Source: Jannaschia marina (GTDB lineage: Bacteria > Pseudomonadota > Alphaproteobacteria > Rhodobacterales > Rhodobacteraceae). From it: a DNA stretch of 64,000 nt. Below, one piece after another: positions 55,189-63,995 of this stretch; positions within the stretch are counted from its first letter, which is position 1; each line of letters starts with the position of its first letter. The notes beneath the pieces were generated by a model, which searched no databases, was not told the DNA's origin, and worked only from the letters and a program-made list of their open reading frames with translations. The stretch spans positions 1 through 64,000 of the forward strand of contig NZ_JABVAX010000012.1 in NCBI RefSeq assembly GCF_013404595.1, written 5' to 3'. A program made the translations under genes and the position numbers.

Positions 55189-55204
55189 TATGTCGAGCGA
55201 CATA
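55189..55204. repeat. Inverted repeat at the expected start point
   Basis: TATGTCG (55189-55195), AG, CGACATA (55198-55204) pair exactly. The same half (CGACAT/ATGTCG) forms the palindrome around the phyR start codon at 53981-53992. This may be a second regulator site in the stress locus. Confidence 0.45.
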
Positions 55205-55250
55205 ACGTCAGCGGCGCTCAGATGCCGCGGACAGATGCGAGAGGTGCCAC

Positions 55251-55982
55251 ATGGCTACCAAATGCGACAAATGCCCCCTGCGGGCCCTGAAGATCTTCGA
55301 GGAGTTCACGGTCGAGGAGCTGCGGTTCATGAACCGGTTCAAGGTGGGCGAGCTCACCATAGAGCCGCAGACCCGCATCCTTATGGAGGGGTCCAATGCG
55401 CCACAGCTCTATACGGTACTCGCCGGACAGGGCACGCGTTCGAAGAAGGTGGGCGACGACGATCGACGGCAGGTGCTGAACTTCGTCTTCCCCGGAGATT
55501 TCCTCGGCCTTCAGGCGGGGGTCATGGGCGAGATGGGGCACACCGTCGAGTCCGCCACGTCGATGACGCTCTGCGTCTTCGACCGCTCCGAGATCTGGTC
55601 GCTGTTCAAGAGCCATCCCGATCGGGCCTACGACCTGACGTGGCTGGCCGCGTCGGAGGAGATGTTCCTCGGCGAGGCGCTCGCGACGATCGGTCAACGC
55701 TCGGCCCTCGAGGCGGTGTCCTGGGCGATGCTGCGTCTGCTGGAACGGGGCGAGTCGCTCGACATGGCGCAAAACGGGCGGATGCCGCTGCCCTTCCGCC
55801 AGCAGGATCTGGCGGATGCACTCGGACTGTCGCTCGTCCATACGAACAAGACGCTGGCCAAGCTGAAGGAACGCGGCCTCGTCACCTGGGCCGAGGGACG
55901 GTTGACCGTGCACGACAAGATCGCGCTGGCCGAGGCGGCCGCGGCCGACGACCGGCCGGAGCGGACGCGCCCGCTGATCTGA
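55251..55982 (+). CDS. Crp/Fnr-family regulator in the stress regulon
   Basis: 243 residues (GAGAGG upstream). An N-terminal CDKCPLR stretch carries two cysteines; the full set of FNR cluster cysteines is missing, so an iron-sulfur sensor role is not supported. The cyclic-nucleotide-like fold (FVFPGDFLGLQAGVMGEMGH) is followed by an HTH (FRQQDLADALGLSLVHTNKTL). The perfect EcfG promoter upstream makes it a direct stress target. A CreC-like kinase converges on it. Confidence 0.87.
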   Translation: MATKCDKCPLRALKIFEEFTVEELRFMNRFKVGELTIEPQTRILMEGSNAPQLYTVLAGQGTRSKKVGDDDRRQVLNFVFPGDFLGLQAGVMGEMGHTVESATSMTLCVFDRSEIWSLFKSHPDRAYDLTWLAASEEMFLGEALATIGQRSALEAVSWAMLRLLERGESLDMAQNGRMPLPFRQQDLADALGLSLVHTNKTLAKLKERGLVTWAEGRLTVHDKIALAEAAAADDRPERTRPLI

Positions 55983-55984
55983 CC

Positions 55985-56923
55985 CTAGGGCCGCTGCCAC
56001 CCGATCCGAAAACGGGCCCCGGGCCCGTCGAGCAGCTGGATCGCGCCGCCATTGGCCCGCAGGAGCGCTGCGACGATGGCAAGGCCCATCCCCGTGCCGC
56101 CGGTATCGCGGCGGGTAGTGAAGAACGGCTGGAAGATGCGGTCGCGGTTGCCTTCGGAGATGCCGGGCCCGTCGTCCTCCACCATCAGGATGCCTTGCGT
56201 CGCCGTCAGGGTGACGCCTGTGGCACCATGGGCCTCGGCGTTGGCCAGAAGCTGCTCCAGGATCGCGCGCAGGCCCGCCTCCGCCATGGGGAGGGGGACG
56301 TCACCGCCCGCGATCCGCAGATCGAGTGGTGTCTCGAGATGAAGCGCGGACAGCGTCGCCGTGCCACGGTGATCGGCCTCGCGCGCGCGGGTGATCTGCG
56401 CCAACGCGGACAGCTGGCTCTCGATGCGCTGCGTGCCCCTGTCGATCTCGGCGAGCAGGCGGCGGTCCTCGGTATCTAGCGTGCCGTCGGCCAGAAGCTC
56501 CGAGGCCGCGCGGATGGCGGCGACGGGGCTCTTGAGTTCGTGGGTCACATGATCCGCGAACCCGCGCACCGAAGTTTCCCGCGCGTGCAGGACGCTGGCC
56601 ATATCGAGAACGGAGCGCCCCATCTCGTGCAGTTCCGTGGTCCCGTAGTGTCCCGGCGGGGCCGGCATGTGTCCCGGCCGCGCGCGCACCTCGGCGGCGA
56701 AGTCCGACAGGGCGCGGACAGGCCGCAGGATCAGCCGTTGCATCAGCACCCAGGGTACGACCGTGAGCGAGGCGATGGCGAGGATGAGCGTCGCCGCAGC
56801 CGGTCGGAACCCCATGACGGGCGCGAGGTAGCGCAGCGCGATGAGGCCCAGGAAAGAGACGACCAGCGTTCCGGCGAGCGCGCCGCCGGTCACGAGCCAG
56901 AGCGACGGCCGCCAGCGTCTCAC
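55985..56923 (-). CDS. Sensor histidine kinase, CreC-like
   Basis: 312 residues. Two N-terminal membrane helices (LVTGGALAGTLVVSFLGLIAL, ATLILAIASLTVVPWVL) with little between them, HAMP-like segment, H-box (FADHVTHELKSPVAAIR), N-box (LLANAEAHGATGV) and G-box (VEDDGPGISEGNRDRIFQPF, GGTGMGLAIV). It lacks a large sensor domain, so it may sense membrane state or a partner. It overlaps the response regulator by 4 bases. Confidence 0.87.
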   Translation of the reverse strand: MRRWRPSLWLVTGGALAGTLVVSFLGLIALRYLAPVMGFRPAAATLILAIASLTVVPWVLMQRLILRPVRALSDFAAEVRARPGHMPAPPGHYGTTELHEMGRSVLDMASVLHARETSVRGFADHVTHELKSPVAAIRAASELLADGTLDTEDRRLLAEIDRGTQRIESQLSALAQITRAREADHRGTATLSALHLETPLDLRIAGGDVPLPMAEAGLRAILEQLLANAEAHGATGVTLTATQGILMVEDDGPGISEGNRDRIFQPFFTTRRDTGGTGMGLAIVAALLRANGGAIQLLDGPGARFRIGWQRP

Positions 56924-57585
56924 GGGGCAAGCCCGATCCCGACACCGTGGACGCTGCGCAGCACGGCGGGCGCTCCGGCCTCGCCCAGCTTGCGGCGCAG
57001 GTTCCGCAGGTGACTGTCGAGCGTCCGGTCGGACACGCGGCTGCCGACGCCCCAGATCCGGTCGACGAGAGCGGGGCGCGAGATGATCTCCTCGGGGGCC
57101 TGCATGAGCGCGCCGAGGATTTTATGTTCCGTCCCCGTCAGTTCGACCGCCCGTTCGTTGACGGTCAGCCGATGCGCCGTACGATCGAGCGTGAGTGGCC
57201 CATGGGTCAGGACGTCGGAGGGTGCCGGCGCGGCGCGCTTCAGGATGGCGCGGATGCGCGCGACGAGTTCGCGCGGCGAGAACGGCTTCGTGACGTAGTC
57301 GTCCGCCCCGAGTTCCAGCCCGACGATCCGGTCGACCTCGTCATCCTGCGCCGTCAGGAAGAGGATCGGGACGTTCGACGTGGCGCGGATGCGGCGGCAG
57401 ACTTCGAACCCGTCCATCTCGGGCAGGCCGACATCGAGCACGATCAGGTCGGGGGCTTCCCGCTGTGCGTGGGTCACGGCCTGACGCCCGGTCGAGGCGG
57501 TCAGCGTCTCGAACCGTGCGCGCGTCAGGGCCAGGGAAACGAGGTCGCGCAACTGAGGGTCGTCATCGACGACGAGGATCTTCAT
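56920..57585 (-). CDS. OmpR-family response regulator, CreB-like
   Basis: 221 residues. Receiver: ILVVDDDPQLRD, phosphorylatable Asp51 in DLIVLDVGLPEMDG, and ADDYVTKPFSPRELVAR with the conserved Lys. The C-terminal winged helix (LTGTEHKILGALMQAPEEIISR, SDRTLDSHLRNLRRKLG) binds DNA. It is the first gene of the pair with the kinase (ATGA). Targets cannot be told; the RTX gene lies directly upstream on the same strand, with the hairpin at 57661-57686 between them. Confidence 0.9.
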   Translation of the reverse strand: MKILVVDDDPQLRDLVSLALTRARFETLTASTGRQAVTHAQREAPDLIVLDVGLPEMDGFEVCRRIRATSNVPILFLTAQDDEVDRIVGLELGADDYVTKPFSPRELVARIRAILKRAAPAPSDVLTHGPLTLDRTAHRLTVNERAVELTGTEHKILGALMQAPEEIISRPALVDRIWGVGSRVSDRTLDSHLRNLRRKLGEAGAPAVLRSVHGVGIGLAP

Positions 57586-57660
57586 CTGTTGCCCCTCTCT
57601 TCAACCTGATCGCGGTATAGACGACAGCCGGGCGGTTGCGGAAGATCCGCGGCCGGCGAA

Positions 57661-57686
57661 GACCGGGGCGATCACCCGCCCCGGTC
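57661..57686 (-). terminator. Hairpin after the RTX gene
   Basis: GACCGGGGC (57661-57669) pairs with GCCCCGGTC (57678-57686) in the gap between the RTX gene stop at 57690 and the response regulator. The tract after it on the minus strand is TTCGCC rather than a T run, so termination strength is uncertain. Confidence 0.6.
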
Positions 57687-57689
57687 TCG

Positions 57690-60600
57690 TCACAGGATCA
57701 GGTCATCCTCCCCCAGGTCGGGAACACCCAGTAGATCGACCGAGAAGTCCGACGCGCGATCTCCGTCGATGTCGACGTAGAGCCGTCCGATGCTGTCGTT
57801 GTACCGCACCTCTCCGGCGGTGCCGGTGTAGCTCGACACGAAGGTCAGATCGCCGAGCCCCGTCAGGTCGATCCTGTCGGTGCCGGCGGCGAAGTTGCGA
57901 ATGGTGTCGCGGTTTCCGTCATGGGTGCTGTCGCCGATCTGCTCGAAGACGAAGACATCGGCTCCGGAGCCTCCGTCCATGAAGTCGGTGCCGGTGCCGC
58001 CCTCGATCGTGTCGTTACCGGCGCCGCCGAAAATGCGATCGTCGCCGCTACCGCCCTGGATCTCGTCGTCGCCGTTGTTCCCCGCGAGCACGTCGTCGTC
58101 GGCACCGCCGAAGATCCGATCGTCGTCGTTGGCCCCGCGGATCGTGTCGTCGTTGTCGCGACCGAGAAGGACGTCGTCGCCGTTGCCGCCCGAGATCTCG
58201 TCGTGACCGCTGTCGCCGAAAATCGTGTCCTCGCCATTGTTGCCGAAGATCAGGTCGCCACCGCTTCCCCCGTTGATCCGGTCGTCGCCGTCGGCACCCA
58301 CGATGCGGTCGGCGTTGGAGCCGCCGTCGATCGTATCGTTGTCCGATCCACCGACCACGAAGTCCTCACCCGAACCGGCGCGGATCTCGTTCTCGCCGGA
58401 GATGCCGCGAAGCGTGTCGTCGCCGGTGTTGCCGAAGAGCGTGTCGTCGCCGGCGTCGCCACGGATGCTGTCGTCGCCGTCACCGCCGGAGATCCGGTCG
58501 TCCCCATCCCTGCCGGCGATGGTGTCGTCGCCGTCGCGTCCGACAAGGAGGTTGTCGCCGCGGTTTCCGTCAAGGAGGTTGTCGCCGCCGTCACCGCGCG
58601 CCGTCGCGTCGATGTTGCCGACGAGGTCGATGCCCTCGAAGGTACCGGTGAAGCCCTCCCGGAGGCGCGCGAGATCGAGCGTAAGGCCCGAGGCGAGAAC
58701 ATCGAAGTCGCCCGGAGCACCGGTGGCTTCGTTCACGGTGTCGGCGAGATCGACGTAGTAGACGTCATCGCCCGTGCCCCCTTGCAGGACATCGGCTCCG
58801 GCCCCGCCGATCAAGGTGTCGTCACCGCTGCCGCCGACGAGCCGGTCGTTGCCGCTGCCGCCGTCGACGAGATCATCACCGGTGCCACCGTTGATTGCGT
58901 CGCTGCCGCTGTCGCCCATCAACGTGTCGTCGCCGCCGTCTCCGTTGATCGTATCGAGGCCTGCTCCGCCGATCAGGACATCGTCGCCTTCGTCGATCGC
59001 GTCGTTCGGGACAGTCAAAGAAACCATGACCTGCGTCTCGTCGCTGTCGGACGCCACGAGCACCACCTCGATCACGTCACCGGCCGAGGTCGAGAGGCCT
59101 TCGATGGTCGCATTGTACTGAAGCCCGAAGGGAGTGAGGGCGAACTCAGATCCGTCGATCGTCTGTGTGAGCACACCGTTGACGTAGACCTCCAGCCGAT
59201 CGACCTCTTCCGTGTCCACGGGCGAGCCGGTCAGCCCGGAAGTCACTTCCGAAGGGAGCAGGACACGCGTGGCGCTGTTGTTGGAAATGAAGTCATCGAC
59301 GAGGTCGAGACTGTTCATGTTGGCGTCCTGGCCCAGTCCGAAGACATTGATCGTCGCATCGAGCCCGTCCGGATCGGTCAGTGTCGCCACTTCGTCGGAC
59401 AGCGCGAAGGTCGAGGCGTCTCCGTCGGAAATGAAGTAGATGACATTTTGTCCGTCGCCCATGCGCTCCAGCTCCTCGATGGCGAGCTGCAGCGGGTCTT
59501 CGAAGTCGGTGCCGCCACCGGCCCGGAGCGACGAGAGTGCGCCGTTGACGTCGGCAAGCGCCGTGCCGCGGAAGATGGTATCGGCGGAACTGTCGAAGGT
59601 GATGATCGCCACGTCGGACGAGGTGAAGCCCGCGTCGACCACGGACTCGTTGAGCGACTGGAAGGCAGAGATCGTCCCGTCGATCAGTTGGTTGTCGGCC
59701 CCGTCCCCGTTCTGGTCGGCGACGAACTCGGTTCCCGAGAACGTGCCGCTCATCGAGCCGGAGGTGTCGATGACGTAGACGATGTTGAAGTCCGCGCTCG
59801 TCTGCGCGGTGCGGTTGATGATGCCGTTGATCTCGATCGTGCTGCCGTCGGCGCTGTCCGGCAGGGTCACCGTAAGGGCAAGGTCCTGACCCGTCTCCGC
59901 GACGGTCACCACGTCCGAGGCCGTCTGCGACAGGTCGCCGTCGCCCTGTAGCAGGTCGTCGCCGTCGCCGCCGTTTACGACGTCGCTTCCCTGGCCCGCG
60001 TCGATCCGGTCGTCCCCGTCCTGCCCGATGACGAGATCGTCGCCGCTTTCGGCCGCGATCGTGTCGTCCCCCACTGTGCCGACAAGGACATCGCGGCCGT
60101 CGGTGCCGTCGATAAGCGAGGCTTCGGGGTCGATGCGGAAGACGGAAATGGCGTCTTCATTGAAGCTGCTGACGACGACGAGCCCCTCGCCGTCGATCTC
60201 GACGAACTCGATGTAGGACGTCCGGCTGAGCTGAAAGCTCTGATCGTCTGCGTCGAAGACGCTCTCGTTCTCGGTCAGGCTGCCGTCTGCAACGATCTCG
60301 AAGATGGTAAAGCCACTGTCGCTTTGCCCAGTCGCGGCGAGGTAGTCCGTACCGCCGAAGCTGAAGATTTCGAGGTCATTGACTCCCGACAGGGCAATGT
60401 CCTGCGTATCGGTGTAGTTGAAGGCATTCGTGAGCGTGCCGTTCGCAGCGACTTCGAATACCGATAGGCCCGCGTCACTGCCACCGCCGACATAGAGATA
60501 GAGCGTGCCGTCGATTTCGATCGCTGCGACGCCCTCGGCCCCGTTGATCTCGAGCGTCGCATCGTCGCCGATGCTCGACAGGAGCGACAGGGTCCCGTCT

Positions 60601-61232
60601 GAACCGAGCTCCAGGACAGTGACGGCGTCATCGTTGAAACCTGTCGCGAAGACCAGTGAGCGACCCTCGTACTCGATGAAGGTGGTCGCAGCGATCCCGT
60701 CGAAACCAAAGCCGAGTTGCTCCGTGTCGTCGAGGTTGTCCGTGTTCGTCAACGTTCCGTCCGAGCCGATCCGGAAGACGCTGAGCCCGTCGTCCCGATT
60801 GCCATGCGCGATCAGAAAGCTGCGCGACCCGACGGTCGCCACCGTCAGTTCGCCGAACACGCTGTCGAGCTCGAGCGTCGCATCGTCGAAGACCGTCTCG
60901 ATGGTGGTCAGCGTCCCGTCTTCGGCCACTTCGTAGGCTGTCACGGCATCTGAGAACTCGGCGCTGGCATAGAGGAAGGTGCGCCCGTCGATCTCGACCG
61001 AGGTAAAGCCGGAAACACCGCTCAGCCCGTCACCGCTCACGCGCACGATCGTATCGACGGGCGTCAGTGTCCCGTCAGCGGACAACTCGTCGATACTTAT
61101 CGTGCTGGAATTGAAGGCAGCGGTATAGACGAAGGTGCGATCGCCGATTGTCAGGATTTCGATGCCGTTTGCACCGTTGTAGGTCGACGAGTCGGAGCGC
61201 CCGTCCGAGAAGACGAGGTTGGAAATTGTCAT
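57690..61232 (-). CDS. RTX protein with propeller, VWA domain and calcium repeats
   Basis: 1180 residues, AAGGGG upstream. Residues about 20-370 are seven beta-propeller-like blades (TLYLYVGGGSDAGLSVFEV). A first RTX block is at 375-432, a VWA domain at about 480-690 with a full MIDAS (DTSGSMS 489-495, Thr575, Asp603), and two further RTX blocks (745-830 and 875-1085, GGxGxDxUx). The end (GADVFVFEQIGDSTHDGNRD) resembles the serralysin-type secretion tail. No signal peptide: type I secretion is expected. A calcium-dependent adhesin is the best guess; no T1SS genes are adjacent. Confidence 0.88.
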   Translation of the reverse strand: MTISNLVFSDGRSDSSTYNGANGIEILTIGDRTFVYTAAFNSSTISIDELSADGTLTPVDTIVRVSGDGLSGVSGFTSVEIDGRTFLYASAEFSDAVTAYEVAEDGTLTTIETVFDDATLELDSVFGELTVATVGSRSFLIAHGNRDDGLSVFRIGSDGTLTNTDNLDDTEQLGFGFDGIAATTFIEYEGRSLVFATGFNDDAVTVLELGSDGTLSLLSSIGDDATLEINGAEGVAAIEIDGTLYLYVGGGSDAGLSVFEVAANGTLTNAFNYTDTQDIALSGVNDLEIFSFGGTDYLAATGQSDSGFTIFEIVADGSLTENESVFDADDQSFQLSRTSYIEFVEIDGEGLVVVSSFNEDAISVFRIDPEASLIDGTDGRDVLVGTVGDDTIAAESGDDLVIGQDGDDRIDAGQGSDVVNGGDGDDLLQGDGDLSQTASDVVTVAETGQDLALTVTLPDSADGSTIEINGIINRTAQTSADFNIVYVIDTSGSMSGTFSGTEFVADQNGDGADNQLIDGTISAFQSLNESVVDAGFTSSDVAIITFDSSADTIFRGTALADVNGALSSLRAGGGTDFEDPLQLAIEELERMGDGQNVIYFISDGDASTFALSDEVATLTDPDGLDATINVFGLGQDANMNSLDLVDDFISNNSATRVLLPSEVTSGLTGSPVDTEEVDRLEVYVNGVLTQTIDGSEFALTPFGLQYNATIEGLSTSAGDVIEVVLVASDSDETQVMVSLTVPNDAIDEGDDVLIGGAGLDTINGDGGDDTLMGDSGSDAINGGTGDDLVDGGSGNDRLVGGSGDDTLIGGAGADVLQGGTGDDVYYVDLADTVNEATGAPGDFDVLASGLTLDLARLREGFTGTFEGIDLVGNIDATARGDGGDNLLDGNRGDNLLVGRDGDDTIAGRDGDDRISGGDGDDSIRGDAGDDTLFGNTGDDTLRGISGENEIRAGSGEDFVVGGSDNDTIDGGSNADRIVGADGDDRINGGSGGDLIFGNNGEDTIFGDSGHDEISGGNGDDVLLGRDNDDTIRGANDDDRIFGGADDDVLAGNNGDDEIQGGSGDDRIFGGAGNDTIEGGTGTDFMDGGSGADVFVFEQIGDSTHDGNRDTIRNFAAGTDRIDLTGLGDLTFVSSYTGTAGEVRYNDSIGRLYVDIDGDRASDFSVDLLGVPDLGEDDLIL
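57978..58610 (-). repeat. RTX nonapeptide repeat array (third block)
   Basis: Residues about 875-1085 are tandem GGDGDD-type nonapeptides (GDDTIAGRD, GDDRISGGD, GDDSIRGDA and so on), encoded by imperfect 27-base repeats. In RTX proteins they form calcium-bound parallel beta-rolls outside the cell. Smaller blocks lie at 58743-59000 and 59937-60110. Confidence 0.85.
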
Positions 61233-61407
61233 GAAGTATCCCCTTTGTCGGCCATCTTGGAACCGCGGCCAGTAAAATTACAGGTCGCCAGAATGCCGCT
61301 ACGTCAGAGGTTGTCCAGCCCCGCTTGCCGGAATCAGGCGCAGGCAAGGAACGGACCGCGGGACGAGACAACGCCGTGGTGTTGGCGACAGACAGGGGAC
61401 GGGCGCG

Positions 61408-62049
61408 TCAGCCGTTTGCCAGCCGCGTGCGGATGCGAATCGCCCGCCTCGCCGATGTAACGAGGCCGCCGATGACGATGGCCCAGAGAGCCACTTGCAG
61501 CACGGTTGCGGGCGATATCCAGGCGGCGCCGAGCGCGCCCAGGGCTGCGGCGACGGTCACGGCGGCCATGCGGTGCTGCTTGGCCATCGGCCCGCCATAG
61601 TCGGCCGATTGCCCGAGGGAGCCGCCGAAGGCGCGCAGGTAGGCGATGAACACCGCGATCGCCGCTGCCGCCCAGCCGAGCCAGGCGACGCCGGCCCCGA
61701 TACCGACGCCCAAGAGGATCAGGACGTCTGCCGGGCGATCGGGCACCTCGTTCCAGAACGGGCCGGTGGGGGCGGCAAGGCCCGCCTCGATCGCCACCAT
61801 GCCGTCGAAGAGGTTGCAGAGCAGCCGGAGCTGCACGCAGAGGCCCGCTGCAATGAGCGTCACCACCTGCAGCCATCCGGCCGTCACCGCCACCGCCGCG
61901 AAGAGGAGACCGGCGAGGGCCGCCGCGCCGACGCTCGCCGCCGAGATCTGGTTCGGGGTTACGCCCGAGGCGGCGAGGCGACGGGTGGCCGCCCGGGCCC
62001 AGCCCGTGTCACGGCTGCCGAGGGGGCGTCGGTTCGTCTGGTCGGTCAT
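61408..62049 (-). CDS. CDP-alcohol phosphatidyltransferase-like protein, variant motif
   Basis: 213 residues from the ATG at 62049. The signature region reads LFDGMVAIEAGLAAPTGPFW then NEVPDRPAD. The usual pattern DGxxAR...G...D...D is changed: Arg is replaced by Ile and the first of the last two Asp by Asn (NEVPD). This resembles the YnbA-type branch. About six membrane helices. The product is not known. Downstream in the operon of cdsA and the small membrane protein. Confidence 0.78.
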   Translation of the reverse strand: MTDQTNRRPLGSRDTGWARAATRRLAASGVTPNQISAASVGAAALAGLLFAAVAVTAGWLQVVTLIAAGLCVQLRLLCNLFDGMVAIEAGLAAPTGPFWNEVPDRPADVLILLGVGIGAGVAWLGWAAAAIAVFIAYLRAFGGSLGQSADYGGPMAKQHRMAAVTVAAALGALGAAWISPATVLQVALWAIVIGGLVTSARRAIRIRTRLANG

Positions 62050-62419
62050 CGCGGCCTCGCCGGTTGAGATAGCTGTAGAGGAAGACGTAGCTGCCGGAGA
62101 CGGCAAGGGGAACGGCGACCGTCGCCGCGATCTCGGGCGTGCCGGCCATGGCGTGGACCTTGAGGAGGAGCGCGGCCGAAAGGATGAATGCGACCGCGGC
62201 GGCAAGACTCCAGTGCGGCAGGTATCGCAGCAGGTGATCGGCTCCGGTCTTGAGCACGCCGGTCAGCGCCGCCGAAAGGCACCCTTGCACCGCCGCCGCC
62301 TGCAGCGCCTCGGGCATCGGGTGCATCCGGTTCGCGATCCAGGCCCATCCCCCCATCAGGAGCGCCCCGGCCACCATGTGCAGCCAGGTCTGCCGGGCGA
62401 GGGTGCGGATCAGGTCCAC
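62009..62419 (-). CDS. Small four-helix membrane protein in the phospholipid operon
   Basis: 136 residues from a GTG at 62419, overlapping the cdsA stop by 10 bases, and the transferase start by 41 bases. Hydrophobic stretches (HMVAGALLMGGWAWIA, SLAAAVAFILSAALLL, IAATVAVPLAVSGSYVFLY) mark four helices. It lies between cdsA and the phosphatidyltransferase, so an accessory role in phospholipid synthesis is possible. No family recognised. Confidence 0.65.
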   Translation of the reverse strand: MDLIRTLARQTWLHMVAGALLMGGWAWIANRMHPMPEALQAAAVQGCLSAALTGVLKTGADHLLRYLPHWSLAAAVAFILSAALLLKVHAMAGTPEIAATVAVPLAVSGSYVFLYSYLNRRGRDDRPDEPTPPRQP

Positions 62420-63345
62420 CAGTAGCGCGTCAGGTGGAAGAAGATCGGGGCCGAGAAGACGACCGAGTCGAGCCGGTCGATGAAGCCGCCGTGACCCTGG
62501 ATCGTGTGCCCCCAGTCCTTCACGCCCCGGTCGCGTTTGATGGCCGACATGACGAGACCCCCGAAGAAGCCCATGAGCGCGATGACGAGTGCCATGACCC
62601 CGGCCTGCAGCGGGGTGAAGGGCGTGATCCAGTAGAGCATCGTGCCGATCGCGACGGCCGAGGCGACACCGCCAACGAACCCTTCCCAGGTCTTCGACGG
62701 CGACAGGCGCGGAGCGATCTTGTGACGCCCGAGGAGCTTGCCCCAGACGTATTGCAGCACGTCCGAGAGCTGCACCACGAGGATCAGGAAGGCGATGAGC
62801 AACACGCCGCGCCCTTCATAGCCCTCGATCTCCAGCGTGATGAGCGCGGGCACGTGGCTGGCGCAGAAGACACAGATCATCAGCGCCCACTGCAACTCGG
62901 CCACGCGGACGAGGAAGTTCTCCGTCTCCCCGCGTAGGGCCGAGATGATCGGGGCCAGGAGGAAGCAATAGACGGGGATGTAGATCGAGTAGATGCCGTA
63001 TTCTCCGGCCCAGATCAGCCAGTACTGGAACGGGATCACGACGAAGAAGCCGATAGCGAGCGTCCAGTGGTCGGCGCGCCTCGCATTGGTCAGCGTCACG
63101 AACTCTCGGAGGGCGGCGAAGCTGCAGAGCGCGAAGAGGATGACGACGCCGGTGCGGCCGGCCAGGAAGGCGAGGCCGATCAGGATCGCCATGCCCCACC
63201 AGGCGCGGATGCGCGCCGTCAGGTTCTCGATCGCCTCGCTCTCGCCATTCGGGGAATAGCGTTTTTCGAGCACGGCCCCGACGACGCTCGCCAGGATGAG
63301 GAGGCCGGTGATCCAGCTGAGCAGGATGACGAGATCGGGGATCAT
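62410..63345 (-). CDS. cdsA: Phosphatidate cytidylyltransferase (CdsA family)
   Basis: 311 residues. The family signature at the C-terminus is SAIKRDRGVKDWGHTIQGHG, then GFIDRLDSVVFSAP, and about eight membrane helices precede it. It makes CDP-diacylglycerol from phosphatidate and CTP. The plsC-like gene upstream makes phosphatidate, and the transferase downstream would use the CDP-lipid. It could be a second CdsA besides a housekeeping one. Confidence 0.9.
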   Translation of the reverse strand: MIPDLVILLSWITGLLILASVVGAVLEKRYSPNGESEAIENLTARIRAWWGMAILIGLAFLAGRTGVVILFALCSFAALREFVTLTNARRADHWTLAIGFFVVIPFQYWLIWAGEYGIYSIYIPVYCFLLAPIISALRGETENFLVRVAELQWALMICVFCASHVPALITLEIEGYEGRGVLLIAFLILVVQLSDVLQYVWGKLLGRHKIAPRLSPSKTWEGFVGGVASAVAIGTMLYWITPFTPLQAGVMALVIALMGFFGGLVMSAIKRDRGVKDWGHTIQGHGGFIDRLDSVVFSAPIFFHLTRYWWT

Positions 63346-63995
63346 GCCGCGTCCTCCGCGAGAGCCAGCAGGGCATCGCGCGTACGTGCGAGAAACGCGT
63401 CCTTATCGTCCCCGTCGAGCCGCTGGGGCGCGCCGAAGGTCACCTTGCAGAGGAGGGGGACGGGCACGACCTCTCCCTTGGGCATCACCCGGTTCAGGTT
63501 GTCGATCCAGACGGGCACGAAATCGGTCTCGGGCCGCGCCTTCGCCAGATGGTAGAGCCCGGTCTTGAACGGCAGGAGCCGCTCGTCGGTCAGGTTGCGC
63601 GTGCCCTCGGGGAAGAGGATGAGCGACGATCCGTCGTCGAGCGCCGCAGCCATCTGCTCGACCGGGGCCTCCTTCGGGCCGCCGCCCGTGCGGTCGATGA
63701 GGACAGCGTTGAAGACGTGGCGGCCGATGAAGCTCTTGAGTTTCGTCGCGAGCCAGTAGTCGGCCCCCGCGACGGGGCGCACGCGGTCGCGCAAGCGACG
63801 CGGCAGGACCGCCCAGATCAGGACGAAATCGCCGTTGCTCGCGTGGTTGGCGTAGTAGACGCGTCGGCCGGGCACGGGGTCGACCCCCTGCCAGTCGGCG
63901 CGCACGGCGGTGATGAAGCGTGCGAAAAGTTCGATCGCGCTCGCCATGAGGCGGGCGGCGACACGGGTGGCGGGCGAAGGGTCGTCGGTCGTCAT
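63342..63995 (-). CDS. plsC: 1-acyl-glycerol-3-phosphate acyltransferase (PlsC-like)
   Basis: 217 residues. The acyltransferase box is YYANHASNGDFVLI (variant of NHxxxxD) and the acceptor site LILFPEGTRNLTD. No clear N-terminal membrane helix, so peripheral. Product phosphatidate feeds CdsA; the genes overlap by 4 bases. The start at 63995 is near the window edge, so upstream context is not visible. Confidence 0.85.
   Translation of the reverse strand: MTTDDPSPATRVAARLMASAIELFARFITAVRADWQGVDPVPGRRVYYANHASNGDFVLIWAVLPRRLRDRVRPVAGADYWLATKLKSFIGRHVFNAVLIDRTGGGPKEAPVEQMAAALDDGSSLILFPEGTRNLTDERLLPFKTGLYHLAKARPETDFVPVWIDNLNRVMPKGEVVPVPLLCKVTFGAPQRLDGDDKDAFLARTRDALLALAEDAA

Noticed and set aside
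55251-55982. FNR-type oxygen sensing by the Crp/Fnr protein
   Set aside because: Only the CDKC pair is visible at the N-terminus; the full set of cluster cysteines expected of FNR is missing.
57978-58610. Regular short repeats that could be taken for a CRISPR array
   Set aside because: The units are imperfect, 27-base, contiguous and in frame as calcium-binding nonapeptides; there are no spacers.
57921-59951. Plus-strand open frame opposite the RTX gene
   Set aside because: Only valine/aspartate-rich low-complexity sequence from the complementary repeat; the RTX protein explains it.
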